From NCBI GenBank assembly GCA_031278845.1, contig JAITJQ010000027.1, positions 1 through 12,845 of the forward strand: a stretch of 12,845 nt of DNA, read 5' to 3'. The position numbers and the translations under genes were made by a program. The notes below the pieces were generated by a model. That model had not been told where the DNA came from and made no database searches. It saw only the letters and a list, made by a program, of their open reading frames with translations. Position 1 is the stretch's first letter, and the number at the start of each line of letters is the position of its first letter. Below are positions 6,130 to 12,648 of the stretch, piece after piece. The stretch comes from Puniceicoccales bacterium (GTDB lineage Bacteria; Verrucomicrobiota; Verrucomicrobiia; Opitutales; LL51).

Positions 6130-8082
6130 CTAAAAGTAGAAATTGAGAATTTGGCGGGCGATGGGAGCGGCCATTTTTCCACCGTAATAATTGTCATATT
6201 TGGATTGTTCTTGGATAGCGATGGCAATGGCAACTTTTGGATTTTCAACGGGGGCAAATCCGACAAACCACGCCACGTTTCGCTTTTCTCCACGTTCCCA
6301 TATCTGTGCCGTACCGCTTTTTCCCGCCAGTGTTACGCGATCCAACTTGGCTGAACGTCCCGTTCCGGAATCGACTACCGATTGGAGCGTTCGGATGAGT
6401 GATTGATAGTCGTCATTAGCCAATTCGATCGTCGGTGTGGAAAGCTGAGTATGGGTTTTATCATGGAGTATATGGGGAATCGTTCGCGTACAATTTCGGG
6501 CGAGACTTGCCATAAAGCATGCCATTTGCAATGGAGAAACGAGTAGATATCCCTGACCGATGGATGTATTGGCCGTATCACCGGGGAACCATTTTCCGTA
6601 GCCTTTTTTTTTCTTCCAAACGGTGGCGGGGATCGTCATACGGTTCGTTTCGAAGGGAAGTTCGATACCTGTTTTTTGATCGAGGTGGAAACGTTTCGCC
6701 TCATCGATAATATTTTCGATGCCGCAGTTCTGGCTCCGAAGGTAGAAATAAACGTTGCAACTTTTTTCGATCGCCGATTGGAGGGAAACGGTACCGTGAG
6801 CCGTGGAGTGATCACAATTAAAAATGCGGGTACCAATTTTAGTTTTTCCGGAACATTCGATGCAATCGGACTGATTCCAAGAGGCGATTTTATGGCGTAA
6901 AAATGCGATCGTTGAAATAATTTTAAATGTGGAAGCGGGGGGGTAAACGCCCTGGAAGGTACGATTAAACCAGGCTCCACTATCCGTAATTTTTTGGTAA
7001 GCCTCAGCAGTAATTTTGGGACTCAATAGGTTGACATCGTAATCCGGTTTACTCACCATGGCGAGGACTTCACCGGAATGGATGTCGAGCACAACGGCGC
7101 TCCCCAACTTGCTTCCGAGGGCATATTCTGCGGCCATTTGTAAATCGATGTCGATGCTTAGGGTACAATCGTGACCTTTATGGGGATATTTTTCTTGGAT
7201 ACACTCGGCACGAAAGCCGGAGGGATCGACAGAAAAAATCTGTTCTCCGCAGCTACCGGATAGGGTCTGATTTTGAGCGAGTTCGATACCCGCTTTGCCT
7301 ATTTTCCCGATGAACTGAAAAGTTTTCAAGGGATTAGCCGAAGATGTTTCGAGGCCGGAGCCCACGTAACCCAGCACATGGCATGCCGCAGACCGGTAGG
7401 GGTAGAAGCGGTAATAATTGGTAGTGATATAGAGTGGCGGTTGGGGAGGTAAGCGGTCGACGAGTTGGATGTACTCTTGGGTTGAGAGGTTTGATAGAAT
7501 GGTGATGGGGAGAAGGAGTGATTCGCGATAGTGCCGTTCCAGAATTTTCGCATTGAGGGTACCTTTGCGACCGACAATCGCATTGGCGAGGTTGAGATAT
7601 TTTTCGACGACATTTTGCCGTGCTTTTCTTTGTAGTTGGGATTGATCGACCGACTTTTTATGGGCCTGCGCTTCTTTTATTAAGCGGGTATATTCTTGAC
7701 GAACTTCGGTGCGAATATCGTCGAGGTAGAGTTGTAAATCGAAGGTAGGTTTATTACAGACGAGCAATTTTCCATTACGGTCATAGATATCGCCGCGGGG
7801 TGCAGGGAGGATAATGCGCCGTCGATTTTGGCGTTTTTCTTTTTGGCAGAAGTAGTCGTATTGGATAATTTGGCGGTAAAACAATCCACAGGCTAGAAAT
7901 AAAAACACCAGCAGGAAAAAGACACCTAAAAGGGTGATCCGCCGATTATTTTCCTGGAAATGGATTTGCTTCACGGTGGCACTGTAATGGGATAGATCAA
8001 AGGACAAAGGTATGATCCCGTCAAATACAAAAAAATACCAGGGTTTTACGCCGGCACCGATGGCGAGTGCAATTTTTAACAT
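6130..8082 (-). CDS. mrdA: Penicillin-binding protein 2, cell-elongation transpeptidase
   Basis: The 650-residue protein has a membrane anchor at about 49-68 (ITLLGVFFLLVFLFLACGLF), the pedestal start PRGDIYDRNGKLL (95-107), and the transpeptidase domain with Ser384-Thr-Phe-Lys387 (SxxK, in PPASTFK), Ser441-Cys-Asn443 (SxN) and Lys588-Ser-Gly-Thr591 (KSGT). It crosslinks lateral-wall peptidoglycan in the periplasm with RodA and MreBCD, none of which lie in this window. The ATG at 8082 is chosen over the in-frame GTG at 8097 because AGGGTGGGAG ends eight nt before it. About 48 residues precede the membrane span, rather long for PBP2, and contain hydrophobic bits (WYFFVFDGIIPLSF). SxN with Cys in the middle is less common. 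Its promoter-like box is shared with another locus, and a palindromic repeat follows its 3' end. Confidence 0.95.
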   Translation of the reverse strand: MLKIALAIGAGVKPWYFFVFDGIIPLSFDLSHYSATVKQIHFQENNRRITLLGVFFLLVFLFLACGLFYRQIIQYDYFCQKEKRQNRRRIILPAPRGDIYDRNGKLLVCNKPTFDLQLYLDDIRTEVRQEYTRLIKEAQAHKKSVDQSQLQRKARQNVVEKYLNLANAIVGRKGTLNAKILERHYRESLLLPITILSNLSTQEYIQLVDRLPPQPPLYITTNYYRFYPYRSAACHVLGYVGSGLETSSANPLKTFQFIGKIGKAGIELAQNQTLSGSCGEQIFSVDPSGFRAECIQEKYPHKGHDCTLSIDIDLQMAAEYALGSKLGSAVVLDIHSGEVLAMVSKPDYDVNLLSPKITAEAYQKITDSGAWFNRTFQGVYPPASTFKIISTIAFLRHKIASWNQSDCIECSGKTKIGTRIFNCDHSTAHGTVSLQSAIEKSCNVYFYLRSQNCGIENIIDEAKRFHLDQKTGIELPFETNRMTIPATVWKKKKGYGKWFPGDTANTSIGQGYLLVSPLQMACFMASLARNCTRTIPHILHDKTHTQLSTPTIELANDDYQSLIRTLQSVVDSGTGRSAKLDRVTLAGKSGTAQIWERGEKRNVAWFVGFAPVENPKVAIAIAIQEQSKYDNYYGGKMAAPIARQILNFYF

Positions 8083-8093
8083 GCCGCTCGCTC

Positions 8094-8139
8094 CCACCCT
8101 CTACCCTTTAGCCTTGGAAGAAAAACCGTGGCTGTCAAG
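8094..8139 (-). promoter_or_regulatory. 46-nt promoter-like box, copy Y, upstream of PBP2
   Basis: On the minus strand it has CTTGACAGC, a 17-nt gap, AAGGCTA, and GAGGGTGG, the last block forming part of the PBP2 Shine-Dalgarno (AGGGTGGGAG before the ATG at 8082). It is the ungapped partner of 4021-4066. The distance from TTGACA to the start codon suits a promoter with a short leader of roughly 20-25 nt. Confidence 0.6.
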
Positions 8140-8454
8140 TGACTTATAGGGGAAATGAAGATTTAAGATAGCAAAATTTTTGAAATGGGATCAGTCAGGC
8201 TATACGAGTGATATTCGGGAAACAGTGCCTACGGTGGCCTTGATTAGCTGTGTGAATAGGGGAAACCTTTGCCTACAAGCGCCTTACAAAGGTGAAGATG
8301 CGCAGGGCTATACTCTATGCTACCGGCACAGGTGGCGGCTAGAGTAATATGGACGTTTTTGGTAATGTGGGAAATATTTTTTCTGCAGTTCCCATAAACT
8401 TTACACTCAAATTTTCCACTTTATTAAAAAATTTCCTTTGCTTACATCCCTAAA
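8140..8454. other. Divergent spacer between PBP2 and RlmD with a possibly structured segment
   Basis: No convincing gene was found. Positions 8196-8345 contain internal direct repeats: GGGAAAC, GCCTAC and GCCTT recur in the same order 43-44 nt apart (8217-8241 and 8260-8285), and CAGGCTATAC (8196) recurs as CAGGGCTATAC (8303). A two-part stem follows, ACTCTA/TAGAGT (8312-8345) enclosing GCTACC/GGTGGC (8319-8336, one G-U). Another inverted repeat, TGGGAA/TTCCCA, is at 8368-8394. One plus-strand frame is open from 8159 to 8347 but has no ATG. It could be a small RNA, a leader of the RlmD gene or decayed sequence; no known RNA family was identified. Confidence 0.4.
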
Positions 8455-9657
8455 ATGCATGGACCACCCAGAAAATTTAATCCGAATCCATTCGAATACC
8501 ACAGAGAACTCGAACTGTCCATTGATAATATAACCAATCTCGGACTTGGCGTTGGTCGTCACGATGGTTGGGTTATCATGGTTCCCCAAGTGGCTATCGG
8601 TGAACGCATTCGCTGCCGCATCTATCGCAATCATAGTAACTATTCCGAGGCAGATCTCGTCGAAGTTTTAGAACCCTCGACCGAACGCGCTGTGCCGAAA
8701 TGTCCACTGTTTGGCATCTGTGGCGGTTGCCAATACCAACATCTAGTCTACGAAACACAGCTCAAACTGAAACAACAGCAGGTCAAAGAACTCCTGCAAA
8801 AGTTAGCCGGCATCGATGTTCTCGTCGCCCCAACCTTTAGCACTGACCAAATTTACTACTATCGCTCGAAGTTGACACCTCACTTTGAAAAGGACGCTGA
8901 AAATATCGGTTTTCTCAAAATAGGTAGCCGTTTTGCCATCGTGGACGTGGAACACTGCTGTATCGCAACATCCGCAATTAATGACAAACTTAAAATTTTA
9001 CGCCAAGAAATTTGCCAAAAAACTTTCCGATTCGGCGGAACTTTACTGCTTCGCGATACGGAAGATGGCGTCGAAACGGACTCAACGAAAATCATCACCC
9101 AACGCATCGGGTTCTGGAATTTTCAGGTTCGTGCGGGAGAATTTTTTCAAAATAATCCGTACATTTTACCGCATTTTGTGGATTACATTATCCGTGAATC
9201 GTCCGACGATGGCGTCGAATTTTTACTCGATATGTACTGTGGCGTCGGTGTTTTTGGGATCTGTGGGAGTCGATATTTCAAGGCGGTTACCGGCATCGAA
9301 ATTAACGAACGCGCCATCCAACTCGCTCAGCAAAACGCAGCGAATAATCGGGTGAATAACATCCAATTCGTTGCCGGCTCCTCGGAAAATATTTTTGCCC
9401 AAACTTTACCGGAAGCCGGAAAAACGACGGTCGTACTCGACCCACCCCGCAAGGGCTGCGATAATTCTTTCCTGCAACAATTGGCAATATTTGGTCCGAA
9501 AAAAATTGTCTATGTCTCCTGTAGTCCGGATACTCAGGCCCGCGATGTGAAATTTTTACTCCAACATCATTACGTAGTCCGCCGTGTCCAACCCTTCGAT
9601 TTATTCCCGCAAACACGGCATATCGAAAATGTTATCACACTGCTTGCCTGTAAATGA
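8455..9657 (+). CDS. rlmD: 23S rRNA (uracil-5-)-methyltransferase, RlmD/RumA-like
   Basis: The 400-residue enzyme begins with a TRAM/OB domain (about 15-72, LGxGVGRHDGWVIMVPQVAIGE). An iron-sulfur cluster site follows: Cys83, Cys89 and Cys92 in CPLFGICGGCQYQHL, with Cys168 or Cys169 as the fourth ligand. The SAM-dependent methyltransferase core has DMYCGVGVFG (259-268), Asp329-Pro-Pro-Arg332, the nucleophile Cys356 in YVSCSP and the base Glu391 in RHIENV. TRAM plus Fe-S points to the RlmD/RlmCD branch (m5U in 23S rRNA, U1939 in E. coli) over TrmA; the exact target uridine is inferred. The ATG at 8455 has no clear Shine-Dalgarno. A palindromic repeat starts nine nt after its stop. Confidence 0.9.
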   Translation: MHGPPRKFNPNPFEYHRELELSIDNITNLGLGVGRHDGWVIMVPQVAIGERIRCRIYRNHSNYSEADLVEVLEPSTERAVPKCPLFGICGGCQYQHLVYETQLKLKQQQVKELLQKLAGIDVLVAPTFSTDQIYYYRSKLTPHFEKDAENIGFLKIGSRFAIVDVEHCCIATSAINDKLKILRQEICQKTFRFGGTLLLRDTEDGVETDSTKIITQRIGFWNFQVRAGEFFQNNPYILPHFVDYIIRESSDDGVEFLLDMYCGVGVFGICGSRYFKAVTGIEINERAIQLAQQNAANNRVNNIQFVAGSSENIFAQTLPEAGKTTVVLDPPRKGCDNSFLQQLAIFGPKKIVYVSCSPDTQARDVKFLLQHHYVVRRVQPFDLFPQTRHIENVITLLACK

Positions 9658-9665
9658 AGGAATAT

Positions 9666-9772
9666 CTAAGGGCTGCGCGCCCTTAGAATCCCCGCCAGGA
9701 GGCACCGCCTCCTGGACCTGGTTTAGCGGATTGATCCAGCGGCGTTGCCGCTGGATCAATCCGCTAAGGTCC
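9666..9772 (+). repeat. Composite palindromic repeat, copy B (after RlmD)
   Basis: H1 is CTAAGGGC/GCCCTTAG with loop TGCGC (9666-9686). H2 is CCAGGAGGC/GCCTCCTGG with loop ACC (9695-9715). H3 is a perfect 21-bp palindrome (9723-9767, loop GTT) centred on TTGATCCAGCGGC, with an outer GGACC/GGTCC pair (9714-9718 and 9768-9772). It is oriented with RlmD. The modules after H3 differ from those in copies A and C. Confidence 0.88.
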
Positions 9773-9848
9773 AAAAAGAAAAAAACTTGACCCTTGCGGC
9801 CGAGCCCGGCGCGGAACGCGCCCGGCTAGGCCGCCGAAGGAGGTCAAG
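9773..9848 (-). terminator. Intrinsic terminator of the infC-amidase unit
   Basis: On the minus strand a long cruciform (9848-9786) closes with CTTGACC/GGTCAAG, continues with GCGGCC/GGCCGC and ends in 11-nt inner arms (9803-9827, one mismatch, 3-nt apical loop). It is immediately followed by TTTTTTTCTTTTT. A GC-rich stem plus a U-tract is a textbook Rho-independent terminator; it ends transcription arriving from the amidase gene. Confidence 0.7.
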
Positions 9849-9898
9849 GAGTCCCTGACTCCTTGCGGGGGGTCCAGGGGGGCGGAGCCCCCCTGGAC
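9845..9898. repeat. Two further GC-rich palindromes after the amidase gene
   Basis: CAAGGAGTC/GACTCCTTG (9845-9865, loop CCT) and GTCCAGGGGGGC/GCCCCCCTGGAC (9872-9898, loop GGA) lie between the amidase stop and the terminator cruciform. The first shares CAAG with the outer arm of the cruciform, so the two folds are mutually exclusive at that point. With copy B, this makes the 9658-9925 convergent spacer almost entirely palindromic. Confidence 0.8.
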
Positions 9899-9925
9899 AG
9901 CCGGAGTTCTCGGGGCAGGAAAGAA

Positions 9926-11038
9926 CTACCGTTTCTTTTTTAAATTTTCACCGTATTGCACAATTCCATCGGCTAGCCCTTGAATGACTTTTTTCTGAAA
10001 ATTGACATCTACCAATTTCTTAGCTTCCGCATCGTTGCTGATAAAACCAACTTCCACTAAAATTCCCGGACATGCAAGGGGCTTAAGTACGGCAAATTCG
10101 ATCATTTTGATACCGCGATTGGTGAAATTAGTCGCTTTTTCGAATGTAGAAAGGATGGAATAAGCTGCGATTAAATTCCAAGGCTCAAAAGCATTTCCAC
10201 AAAAATTTTTACCTTGTTTAAGTATGTAAATCTCCGTACCTTGGGCCGACAAATTCGTTGCGGAATTTAAATGTATACTCACAAACAAATCCGCATTTTT
10301 AGCCTTCGCCGGACGGTCTTTCAAATCTATAAAAACGTCACTTTCCCGCGTTAACACCACTGCATATCCTTTTTTTATCAGCTCCGCTTTGAGCAATGTC
10401 GCAATCTGTAGCGCCAACGTTTTTTCAAAAAAATTTAATCGTCCATTGACTGCTCCGGGATCTTTTCCTCCATGCCCCGGGTCTAAAACAATGGTCCTCA
10501 ATGCCGGCGTTCTTTCAAAAACCAAATTAATTGCTAGCAAAGGAACTAAAACTTTCAAATAATCATCATAGCTGACGTAAATGCTTTTAGAAGTAAATTT
10601 CAACTCATGGGACAAATAAATTTTCGAAGTCTGGTAAAGGATATAATCTTGACCGGCGGTTAGTTGTACCGTTGCGCCACCCTTTGTAATTTTCACACTC
10701 CCCTTACCATTGTCTGATATAACATTGCATTTCAACGATTTTATAATATCATTCAAAGCGAGATAACGATTGCCAGCAAATGTTATAAATGGATTCGTCG
10801 AAATACTTTTTTGGACTGGAACAGTTAGATTACTCCCTACCTTAAATGCCGTCAATTTATCTAAACTTAAAACATTTTCAGCCTTCACAAGCGGTTTCAA
10901 AGCGTTTCTGGGAATACTTTCTCCAAAAACTTTAGAAAAAGGCAAAACCAATTCTCCGAAAAAATAACAAACCAATAAACATTGGAAGAAAATATTTTCC
11001 GTTAAATTTATGCGTTGTTTTTTCCATTTCCTTAGCAT
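9926..11038 (-). CDS. N-acetylmuramoyl-L-alanine amidase (Amidase_3)
   Basis: The 370-residue protein starts with a basic N-terminus and a hydrophobic segment (about 16-38) for export. A region at about 72-170 resembles the copper-amine-oxidase-N-like beta domain often found beside amidases, and the zinc amidase domain spans about 181-365. Zinc ligands are His189 (LDPGHGGKDPGA), Glu205 (FFEKTLAL) and His256 (SIHLNS); catalytic Glu329 is in LVEVGFISN. It cleaves the amide bond between MurNAc and the stem peptide, typically in daughter-cell separation. The frame opens at a TTG (11041), but the ATG at 11038 is preferred: it overlaps the infC stop as TGATG, implying translational coupling. The residues inserted after the catalytic histidine are few, so no AmiC-type autoinhibitory helix is obvious. 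An intrinsic terminator follows. Confidence 0.93.
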   Translation of the reverse strand: MLRKWKKQRINLTENIFFQCLLVCYFFGELVLPFSKVFGESIPRNALKPLVKAENVLSLDKLTAFKVGSNLTVPVQKSISTNPFITFAGNRYLALNDIIKSLKCNVISDNGKGSVKITKGGATVQLTAGQDYILYQTSKIYLSHELKFTSKSIYVSYDDYLKVLVPLLAINLVFERTPALRTIVLDPGHGGKDPGAVNGRLNFFEKTLALQIATLLKAELIKKGYAVVLTRESDVFIDLKDRPAKAKNADLFVSIHLNSATNLSAQGTEIYILKQGKNFCGNAFEPWNLIAAYSILSTFEKATNFTNRGIKMIEFAVLKPLACPGILVEVGFISNDAEAKKLVDVNFQKKVIQGLADGIVQYGENLKKKR

Positions 11039-11649
11039 CAAAGTACCGTATTTTTAAGATTATCTTCGGCATCTAGCGATTTAGATTGCTGCTTCTGTCG
11101 AAGGTTTTTCGCGGGAGAATAGGTCGCAACAATATTGCGCCCGACCAATTTTGCTTCCGCATCCAAAGTCGCATAGTCAGTGAGATCCGTTGTTAGTTTT
11201 TGTACGAGTTCGAAACCCAACTGTGTTTGATCTAATTCGCGTCCCCTGAAAAAAACGGAAATTTTCACCTTATCGCCATCGCTCAAAAATTCAATAATAT
11301 GGCGTAGTTTAGTTTCATAGTCGTGTGCTTCCGTACAGAAACGAAATTTAACCTCTTTTACCTTCGTGGTAGCCGACTTGCTCATCTTTTGCTTCTTTGT
11401 CGCCTCATACTGATATTTGCCAAAATCAAGGATACGACAAACGGGTGGTACGGCATGGGGACTAATTTCAATGAGATCAAGACCGGCTCGACGGGCTTCC
11501 GCTCGAGCTTCCTCGATTGGAACAACGCCAATCATATTCCCATCGATACCAATGAGACGAACTTCCTGAGCCCGAATCCGGTCATTACAACGGACGAAAT
11601 TACTCTTCTGTGTTTTCGCATAGTTACGGTTTGGTCGATTATTTGCCAT
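11038..11649 (-). CDS. infC: Translation initiation factor IF-3
   Basis: The 203-residue protein contains the two IF3 domains. The N-domain at about 19-88 includes CNDRIRAQEVRLIGIDGNMI and the classic linker-side block PPVCRILDFGKYQYEATKKQ. The C-domain at about 95-180 contains KEVKFRFCTEAHDYETKL and DKVKISVFFRGRE. It binds the 30S subunit, prevents premature 50S joining and checks start codon and initiator tRNA. It starts with ordinary ATG (11649), unlike the AUU of enterobacterial infC that allows autoregulation, and no close Shine-Dalgarno is seen (GAGG lies about 23 nt upstream). The C-terminus is extended by about 20 residues beyond the core. The usual downstream genes rpmI and rplT are absent; the amidase gene follows with an overlapping start. 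Confidence 0.96.
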   Translation of the reverse strand: MANNRPNRNYAKTQKSNFVRCNDRIRAQEVRLIGIDGNMIGVVPIEEARAEARRAGLDLIEISPHAVPPVCRILDFGKYQYEATKKQKMSKSATTKVKEVKFRFCTEAHDYETKLRHIIEFLSDGDKVKISVFFRGRELDQTQLGFELVQKLTTDLTDYATLDAEAKLVGRNIVATYSPAKNLRQKQQSKSLDAEDNLKNTVL

Positions 11650-11834
11650 TAACAGTATTATTAAATTGAACCTCTTACTATGGGAAACAAAATATGCTTT
11701 TCAATCTTTTTCAAGATACATCCTCATCCCAAAACGTTAGCCAATGGAGATAGGCCTTCATTGTAAGAAATTCCAATAAATATTTTATTCACGACTTGAC
11801 AAATGTCGCGCGTTGAAAATGTTGTAGAATACTA
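11650..11834. promoter_or_regulatory. Divergent spacer between infC and tRNA-Ala; candidate tRNA promoter
   Basis: TTGACA at 11796-11801 and TAGAAT at 11825-11830 precede the tRNA, but the 23-nt spacing is too long for a standard sigma-70 promoter. If TTGACA is the -35, the -10 must be a poor match (ATGTTG/TGTTGT). The infC side is AT-rich with repeated TTGAAAA elements and no clear pair. No gene lies here. Confidence 0.35.
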
Positions 11835-11907
11835 GGGGCTGTAGCTTAGTTGGCAGAGCGCGTCGTTCGCAACGACGAGGTCGTCGGTTCGAACCCGATC
11901 AGCTCCA
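11835..11907 (+). tRNA. tRNA-Ala (anticodon CGC)
   Basis: A full 73-nt cloverleaf can be drawn. The acceptor stem is GGGGCTG with CAGCTCC and includes the G3-U70 wobble pair that identifies alanine tRNAs. The D arm is GCTTAGTTGGCAGAGC, the anticodon stem CGTCG/CGACG has loop TTCGCAA (anticodon 11868-11870, CGC, reads GCG), and the T arm is GTCGG-TTCGAAC-CCGAT. The discriminator base is A and CCA is not encoded. It stands alone, with no terminator hairpin after it. Confidence 0.97.
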
Positions 11908-12006
11908 CCCCCGTTTTCTCCAGGACCATTTCCCCTCTTACCTATAACATAAACGTCCTTCATCGTTGACTCATGGCAGACTTGTTATTTAATTACCTCG
12001 AATGTT

Positions 12007-12648
12007 ATGAATCCCTATTACTTGACTACGATTCTTTTCAGTGATTTATGCCTAAAAGAACTGTTCAATGGGAAAATCTACGGCCAGGAAAATATACCAC
12101 GCTCAGGACCCTTCATCGTCGCTCCTAACCATCTCAGTCACCTCGATCCACCACTCGTCGGTGCCGCATTTCGAAAACGTGAACTCATGTTCCTCGCCCG
12201 AAAAACACTCTTTAAACCCGGCTTTTGGAATTGGTTACTCTCCCATATCAATGTTATTCCCGTCGATAAAGAAAATGCTGCAGATATCAGCGCAATCAAA
12301 AAGACACTCACGTTCCTTAAAAACGGATTCGGTGTAGCCATCTTTCCCGAAGGTACGCGATCGCTGGACGGTAATTTTGGACCGGCTCAACCGGGTATCG
12401 GATTCCTCGCATGCAAAAGTCAGGTTCCCGTAATCCCCGTCCGCGTCTTCGGCACATACGAAATTTTAAAAAAATATTCCATCTGCCCCAATATCCGCCA
12501 TATCTCCAATATCGTCATCGATAAACCCCTACTGCCCGAACAATACGACCGCTTCCAGCTCAGCAAAGAACGCTACTTTCTCACGGCCAATTATATTCTC
12601 GACCAAATTAAACGCATTCAAGAACCCCAACGCCAAATCACTGCCTAA
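12007..12648 (+). CDS. plsC: 1-acyl-sn-glycerol-3-phosphate acyltransferase (PlsC-like)
   Basis: The 213-residue protein has the LPLAT acyltransferase motifs: NHLSHLD with catalytic His42 and Asp47 (HX4D), a motif II region around residues 62-87 (FLARKTLFKPGFWNWLLSH and then PVDKE), FPEGTRS at 113-119, and VPVIPV at 140-145. It transfers a fatty acyl chain to lysophosphatidic acid at the inner membrane, giving phosphatidic acid for phospholipid synthesis. The length is normal for the short PlsC type. There is no clear Shine-Dalgarno before the ATG at 12007; family members start at similar positions. The TAA stop at 12646-12648 lies within the left arm of the first hairpin of palindromic repeat copy C, so the repeat abuts or supplied the gene's 3' end. 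Another acyl acceptor is possible. Confidence 0.92.
   Translation: MNPYYLTTILFSDLCLKELFNGKIYGQENIPRSGPFIVAPNHLSHLDPPLVGAAFRKRELMFLARKTLFKPGFWNWLLSHINVIPVDKENAADISAIKKTLTFLKNGFGVAIFPEGTRSLDGNFGPAQPGIGFLACKSQVPVIPVRVFGTYEILKKYSICPNIRHISNIVIDKPLLPEQYDRFQLSKERYFLTANYILDQIKRIQEPQRQITA

Noticed and set aside
8159..8347. Open plus-strand frame reading WDQSGYTSDIRETVPTV and onward
   Set aside because: No ATG and no Shine-Dalgarno; the internal repeats are out of frame with each other. Kept only as an alternative explanation for a structured segment.
8189..8350. 6S RNA, tmRNA, RNase P RNA or cobalamin riboswitch
   Set aside because: The conserved cores of these families could not be found on either strand by eye.
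11796..11830. Standard sigma-70 promoter for tRNA-Ala (TTGACA ... TAGAAT)
   Set aside because: The 23-nt spacing is outside the usual 16-18; recorded only as a weak candidate.
11973..12044. 23-codon ORF overlapping the plsC start
   Set aside because: No ribosome-binding site and no conservation evidence; likely chance.
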